Shown here: in pieces, positions 59,460 through 64,000 of the stretch | How positions within the stretch are numbered: position 1 is the first letter of the stretch | How the letters are laid out: each line of letters starts with the position of its first letter | Assembly: GCF_949628265.1 (NCBI RefSeq) | Contig: NC_088789.1 | Location: forward strand, 35,333,883-35,397,882 | Direction of reading: 5' to 3' | DNA length: 64,000 nt | From: Cloeon dipterum | Lineage: Eukaryota > Arthropoda > Insecta > Ephemeroptera > Baetidae | Translations under genes and position numbers: made by a program | Notes under the pieces: generated by a model | Told to the model about the DNA's origin: nothing | What the model saw: the letters and a program-made list of their open reading frames with translations, nothing else | The model's database searches: none

Positions 59460-59601
59460 AGAAAACGAACACGTGCGTCCTGAGATGGGTATAAAAGGTG
59501 GCGGGGCGCGGTATGTCACAGTCTCTATCTTGTGGACATCATGAAGTGGTCAACGACTTTGTTTGGCGTCGTCCTCTGCCTCTGCGTCCTTACAGCGACA
59601 C
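59460..59601 (+). pseudogene. Orphan promoter and first exon of the protease-homolog gene, inverted copy
   Basis: 59541-59601 encodes MKWSTTLFGVVLCLCVLTAT followed by a GTAATT donor, only two residue changes from the real first exon at 58273-58333. Upstream, TATAAAA (59490-59496) and the CACGTGCG block mirror the other promoter. No later exons of the protease homolog follow; the sequence runs into the 3' flank of the LRR-like gene. It may still start transcription. Confidence 0.75.
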
Positions 59602-59883
59602 GTAATTATTATGAAGATGTCCTCTTTCTTATAACTCTTTGTCGGTGGTCCCATTTATAAAATTTAATACTTTTGGACGTGAGAAAAAAAGACAATGCTA
59701 TCCCTTTCCTTGCTACAGAAAAGAAAGTGCCGTTTGCTTTTTATAATTTGCGACTTACTTCAAGCAAGGATGGTTGAAATCTTCGACTCTGCTGAGAGCA
59801 GCGGCCATGTTTCAATAGGTTTCATACAAAATAATAGGCTGAAAAATATTTTAAAATATTATATTTAACAATTATTGAATATC

Positions 59884-61623
59884 TTAAACCTGAGCTGTTT
59901 CAAGTGATAATAAACTACAATCTGAACTATGAAATCGGCCACAACTGCAATCGAAAACATCAGGGCGATGAGGGCGAAAACTACACGTTTCTAAGTGGGA
60001 AAAAATAGGTACTGGTAAATTCATGTTGATTGCATCAAACAGTTCGTAAAAATCATCCCAAACAGCTCCATCATCACGTGTCAGATCTTCAACCATGAAT
60101 TCTCTAACATTAGTGCAAATCTCGCCTTTTCTAGCCCGCTTGAAAAGAGACACTCTGTCGCCAAAATCAAAGTTGTAGGCTGTGAGATGAATCTTTGCCA
60201 GAAGCGGCGTACAGAGAATGTCTTTTAGGTTGATGGGACAGTCCACGTCTCTGCAAATAACAAACGGAAAAATAATATATTACGATGAAATCAGTGAAAA
60301 TAATATATTATTACGCACTTGTTATTCCAGCATAATTCTTTCAGTTTTCCAAAAGATTGAATCGGTTCGTCGTCATCAGCAATAAACAAACGTCTTAAAT
60401 GGAGGGTCTCCAAGCTTTTGCACTGCTCAAAAATGTCCTTGAACGTCAATTTGGATTTGTGTGATTTTTGATCGAAATCAATGAGGTACAGTTTTTTCAA
60501 ACCACCTCCTACTTTGCTCAGGATGTGCAGCAAATTCTTCATGTAGCTCTGATAATCTTTAAAATCATATATGCTAGACGTCTGCAACAGAAAATCAAAA
60601 TTTAACAGCTGCTCAGCAAATCTAAAAACTTTTATTACCTCCAGGCTCGTTATCTCAGGAAGTGAGTCTACGAAAATCGAATCATCTAATTCGACTTTCG
60701 CTTTCCGGTAGATTTCTGCAGAGTCCGTTTTCTTGAAAATTATTCCAAACATCGTCGGGAAATTCGTTTCAGCGTACTCTTGGTGATTAAATGCAGTGTT
60801 GAAAGTCTCCAGGATCGCCTTCATATCAGATTTTGGAATGTCAACCAAAATTCTCTCTGTCACGATTTCGTGCAAATTTTTGCACTCTCTGCAGATGCGC
60901 ACAAATCCAGAAAATTTGATTCTAGTATATGGCATCGAGATGCTTGTTAAATTGTTCATTTGGACGATCAGATCAATGCAACTTGGCTTTTCGGATGTTC
61001 TCTCGTAACAAAAGAGCAACGGTATGTCCACGAATATATATTTCAGGTTTTGCGCATGTTGTACAAGGTATTGCAGGATCTGAGAGAATCAAACAATTGT
61101 TTTAGTTTTTATTTAATTCTTTTTCTTGTGTATAGTTTATTTACCTGGTCTAATGAGACTGCATACTTCTGTTTCTCATCACATGCAGAATCAGAATTTT
61201 CAGGTTTCACCTCAAGCTTAGGTATAATCCATCCAAACTCTTTCCAATGGAAAGTTTCAGCCGTTTTGTGCGGCTCAAGATATGGTAAGGATTTCCAAAG
61301 ATCGTATCTTTCTTTGTAAGTTTTGTTCCGAACGCCTTTCATCGCTTCTTCATACAATTCTTTACGAAAAGGTGGAGCTGAAAAAACCAAAACCTTATTG
61401 CTATCTGCTCTATCATGACCAAGATGATTTTCTTACAAATTTTCGACTTGATGAGCTCCTTGTAGCGTCCCAAGTTCTGTAAGGCAGTGCTAAAAGCCAT
61501 TTCTTGTAGAGAGAACAGCTTCTGCTCTTTCTGTTCATCATTCTTACTCGTCTGAAAATAGAATGTTGTAAATAAGTTAGGGATCGAATTAAGATTTTTG
61601 CTTAGCCCGAGCACAGAAAGCAT
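59884..61623 (-). CDS. Leucine-rich-repeat-like protein of unknown function
   Basis: Five exons (61437-61623, 61145-61377, 60639-61079, 60319-60581, 59884-60250) give 496 aa with all phases consistent. After a variable N-terminus, SLQEMAFSTALQNLGRYKEL and PPFRKELYEEAMKGV resemble the helical start of intracellular LRR adaptor proteins in which a short N-terminal helix pair precedes irregular repeats. The middle and end contain irregular leucine-rich stretches (LTSISMPYTRI, LKKLYLIDFD, LETLHLRRLF, LKDILCTPLLAKIHLTAY). No signal peptide, membrane segment or catalytic motif is visible. Its intron 3 (54-60 nt) is open in frame. A paralog lies at the right edge and a relic at 55300-55660. Function cannot be assigned. 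Confidence 0.78.
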
Positions 61624-63009
61624 GAGATCATATTGGAGGCGAGAGATTAAATTAAATTAATTATCTCTGACCTGTTAAATGCGTTAGGAATTCTATAGAC
61701 TCAGCTTAACACTTCGGAAATTAGGAATTTATGGATTCTGCGATAATTCCCTTCAATGATCGGAAAGATTTTAATAGACATAGAAAGCAAAGAATTTAAC
61801 ACGAAAAATATACCTCGTAGTAAATGTAATGTGTAGTCAACAAATGTGCGTGAGAATAGAAAATCCATTTTTTAAAACGTCTAAAAGCCCCTTGACCTTA
61901 AAATCAATATTGTGAAATTTGTATAACAAAATTTTAAACAAAATTTGGGAATTATTCTAGTGACAGAGGGTTGTTTTCCAATTTGGGAAACATAGCTATT
62001 AATGAATAAGCTTTGATCGATTTTTCAAAAATAAGTTTTCTTTTTAATATTTTGAAATATGTATTATGAAAAAGAAGTTAAATATATTTTTCAGGCCAAA
62101 AAACAATAGAAAAACCATTGCTCTAGGACGACTCGCAACTTGCTGGTTTGCACCTTTCCAGCATGCGTGATCTGACTTCACGGGACGAATGTCTAGCGTT
62201 AAAAAAAGTCCTTGGTGCGGAGGCAAGTGGCCCTTGAGTGGGACCCTGAGTGACCCTGTGCGGCCTGGTGCGCCCATGCTATCCGTTCGCGGTGTTATTG
62301 GCACTCGTAATTCAGCATTCGTGCTAGTGCAGTGCGCGCCCTTATTCCCGCTCCGAGCAGAGGACAGGGGTGGGAAAAATCAGCAGTCCCCATTTAGCTT
62401 ATGGTGTGTTACAATTAAAAATCAAGAAGGTTTTGATACGAACGAAGTAATCGCCGGGGAATTTAATTAAAATTAATTACAAACTCACCTTAGGTATACG
62501 AGTTGGAAGATTCACCAGCGTTCCCGAACACGTACGTTGTTTGGCTGTGCGAGGAGAATAATACACCATCTCTAGTTCTGGCTTGGTAACGTTGCGAGCA
62601 AGGGAGTTACGGATGCCAGCTGCTTGGTTTCTGCAATCTGAATTTTCTGAGAGGGTTTTAAGCCTGCAAAGGGAGTTTCAGTGACAATAATGAAAAATAT
62701 AATTATGTTGTGAGCAGACTCTAACGCTTGTTATGCTTCAAACCGTAATTACCACGCAACTGATAGACAGGACAGTCTTCATTTGTTTGCCTATGCTAGC
62801 GCGGGAGAATTTAACCACATGTGTCACAACACATACTCTCTAATGCAATTTCTCAAACAAATTTATCGTTTTATTTATCGCTTGTAGAAAGAAGGTAGGT
62901 CGTGACTGCGCTCTGCCTGCTTCCAACCTTGCTGCCAATGCTGTGATTTTTGTTGAATTAGTTTCAAAGTGAGAGCTGGGTCATCAGGGTGTTGAGTAAC
63001 TCCCAAGAA
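61624..63009. other. Intergenic with SINE-like copy B
   Basis: Apart from the repeat at 62127-62376 nothing coding was recognised. 62880-62960 partly resembles 55040-55100, as part of the IAP/LRR block duplication. Confidence 0.4.
62127..62376 (+). repeat. SINE-like repeat, copy B
   Basis: Partner of 58771-59056. It has a 16-bp or so insertion/duplication (GACCCTGAGTGACCCTG) relative to copy A and no long A tail, so it looks older or truncated. Confidence 0.5.
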
Positions 63010-63290
63010 TTTTGCCGATGAAAATAGTGCAGAAAGGTGAAGAACCGGTGCATAAAATAAAAAGCTCTTGGACCTCCGGAACTAATTTTATTCTCAGCTT
63101 GCTACCAAGAAACATATTTATCCTTTATTTTAATGCGTAAATTCTTGCATTAATAAACCTTTCTTGCTTTGAACGTGATTTTCGACAGTTTCAAATAGAG
63201 AACATTTTATAAATTATCTTTCACCTGCTTTAAAGAACGTCCAGTTTCATTCTGCACGAGATTTGCAACTTTTTTGAAAAAATTGTGCAG
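63010..63290 (-). pseudogene. Duplicated 5' fragment of the IAP gene
   Basis: Aligns with 54300-54580: GGTGA(A/G)GAACCGGTGCA, AACTAATTT(T/C)ATTCTCA and GCTTTGAACGTGAT occur in the same order, covering the start of IAP exon 2, the intron and part of exon 1. Because the intron is kept this is a DNA-level segmental copy. The reading frame is disrupted and the BIR/RING part is missing. Confidence 0.7.
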
Positions 63291-63599
63291 TCGGAGACAA
63301 ATAGGAGTGTGATTTTGTTTTTAAAATAATGTAAAATAACACATGTATCTTAGTTAGTTGTAGCTAGGTTGGTTCTAACGCTTTTTTAATGATGTCACCC
63401 ACCAAAGTATTGCAGCTAACTAAATTAAAAAATAGCCTATAGGGCTTCCTAAATTAAAAGTAAAAAATATGCAACACAAAAATTTCAACTTGCATTAGAA
63501 TTTTGTGTTTAACGTTTAGAAAAAATTCAAAATCTTTTTTTTAAATCCATTAGCGTCACGGGAAAACAGGGGCTAGTACAAATTTAAAAAATACCAATT
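63291..63599. other. Intergenic, nothing recognised
   Basis: AT-rich stretch between the IAP fragment and the edge LRR-like gene; no exon seen. Confidence 0.4.
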
Positions 63600-64000
63600 C
63601 TATTCTGATATTTGTTGCCATCTGGAACAGGAGCGACGGGGGCGATACCACACAATCTCTAAGTTGGAGAAAATAGGTTCTGGAAAATTCGTGTTAATCG
63701 CTTCAAACAGTCTGTAAAAGTCATCCGAAATAGGTTCATCAACATAAGCCATATGTTCTACCGTGAAATGATTGACATTAGTGCACATCACGCCCTTTCT
63801 AATGCGATTGAAAAGGGCTTCTTTGTCACCCAAATCAAACTTGTGGCCTGTGAGAACAATTTTTTCAAGAAGCGGTGCACAGAGAATGTTTTTTAGGTTG
63901 ATGGGACAGTCCGGATCTCTGCAAATAATAAACACAAATACAATAGATTGCGATAAAACAGATAAAATTAATATTACGTACGGGTTGTTCCAGCGTAATT
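63600..64000 (-). CDS. LRR-like protein paralog, 3' end only (runs off the window)
   Basis: The last exon (63600-63918) and the end of the previous one (63982-64000, GTACGT donor, same phase 2 as the homolog) are present. The last exon shares DCPINLK(N/D)ILC(A/T)PLL and a DDFY-LF-AIN core with residues in the last exon of the 59884-61623 gene, at roughly 60 percent identity by eye. It ends earlier, at WQQISE. The rest lies beyond the right edge. Confidence 0.75.
   Translation of the reverse strand, partial: LRWNNPYVILILSVLSQSIVFVFIICRDPDCPINLKNILCAPLLEKIVLTGHKFDLGDKEALFNRIRKGVMCTNVNHFTVEHMAYVDEPISDDFYRLFEAINTNFPEPIFSNLEIVWYRPRRSCSRWQQISE

Overview
The window looks like chromosomal DNA of an insect. 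It is AT-rich, genes are split by many short introns (often 50-70 nt), coding exons are small with GT-AG (some GC-AG) junctions, and the gene families present (secreted C-type lectins, an insect-type odorant-binding domain, an IAP, a trypsin-like homolog) are animal/insect ones. I favour a compact insect genome, possibly a mayfly, because mayflies are reported to have unusually expanded odorant-binding protein families; that identification is inference. No rRNA, tRNA or CRISPR was seen, nor any reverse-transcriptase or integrase reading frame.

From about 2.0 to 47.1 kb a tandem array of paralogous secreted lectin genes all lie on the minus strand (named here CTL-1 to CTL-10 in order of position). 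The ancestral plan, worked out exon by exon for CTL-1 (23 exons, 822 aa, reading frame closes), is: signal peptide; small basic segment with a Cys-Cys motif; a Thr/Ser-rich mucin-like exon of very variable length; then four C-type lectin domains (CTLDs) joined by short cysteine-bearing linkers. CTL-1, 2, 4, 5, 6, 7 and 10 keep four CTLDs; CTL-8 lost CTLD1 by an in-frame exon deletion, CTL-9 keeps CTLD1-2, CTL-3 keeps only CTLD1, and at least three more copies survive as fragments. Sugar-motif tripeptides (QPD, EPN, MPD, NPD and others) differ between paralogs at the same domain.

From 48.2 to 53.0 kb lies a divergent relative, a 25-exon gene whose reconstructed frame (1003 aa) runs through every junction. 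It carries three lectin-type domains, then a complete six-cysteine odorant-binding (PBP/GOBP) domain, then a final CTLD. This lectin-OBP chimera is the most striking item in the window.

From 53.2 kb on: an IAP gene (BIR, BIR, BIR, RING), a catalytically dead trypsin-like homolog, an orphan inverted copy of that gene's promoter and first exon, a leucine-rich-like gene of unknown role (496 aa) and, at the right edge, the 3' end of its paralog. Fragments of the IAP and of the LRR-like gene show that this IAP/LRR block has been segmentally duplicated. Two copies of a fold-back MITE sit in lectin-gene introns, and two copies of a SINE-like repeat sit in the right part.

The lectin products would be secreted and multivalent. 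The array shows birth, domain loss and decay of members, as expected of a fast-evolving recognition or gut/saliva lectin family; that functional reading is inference.
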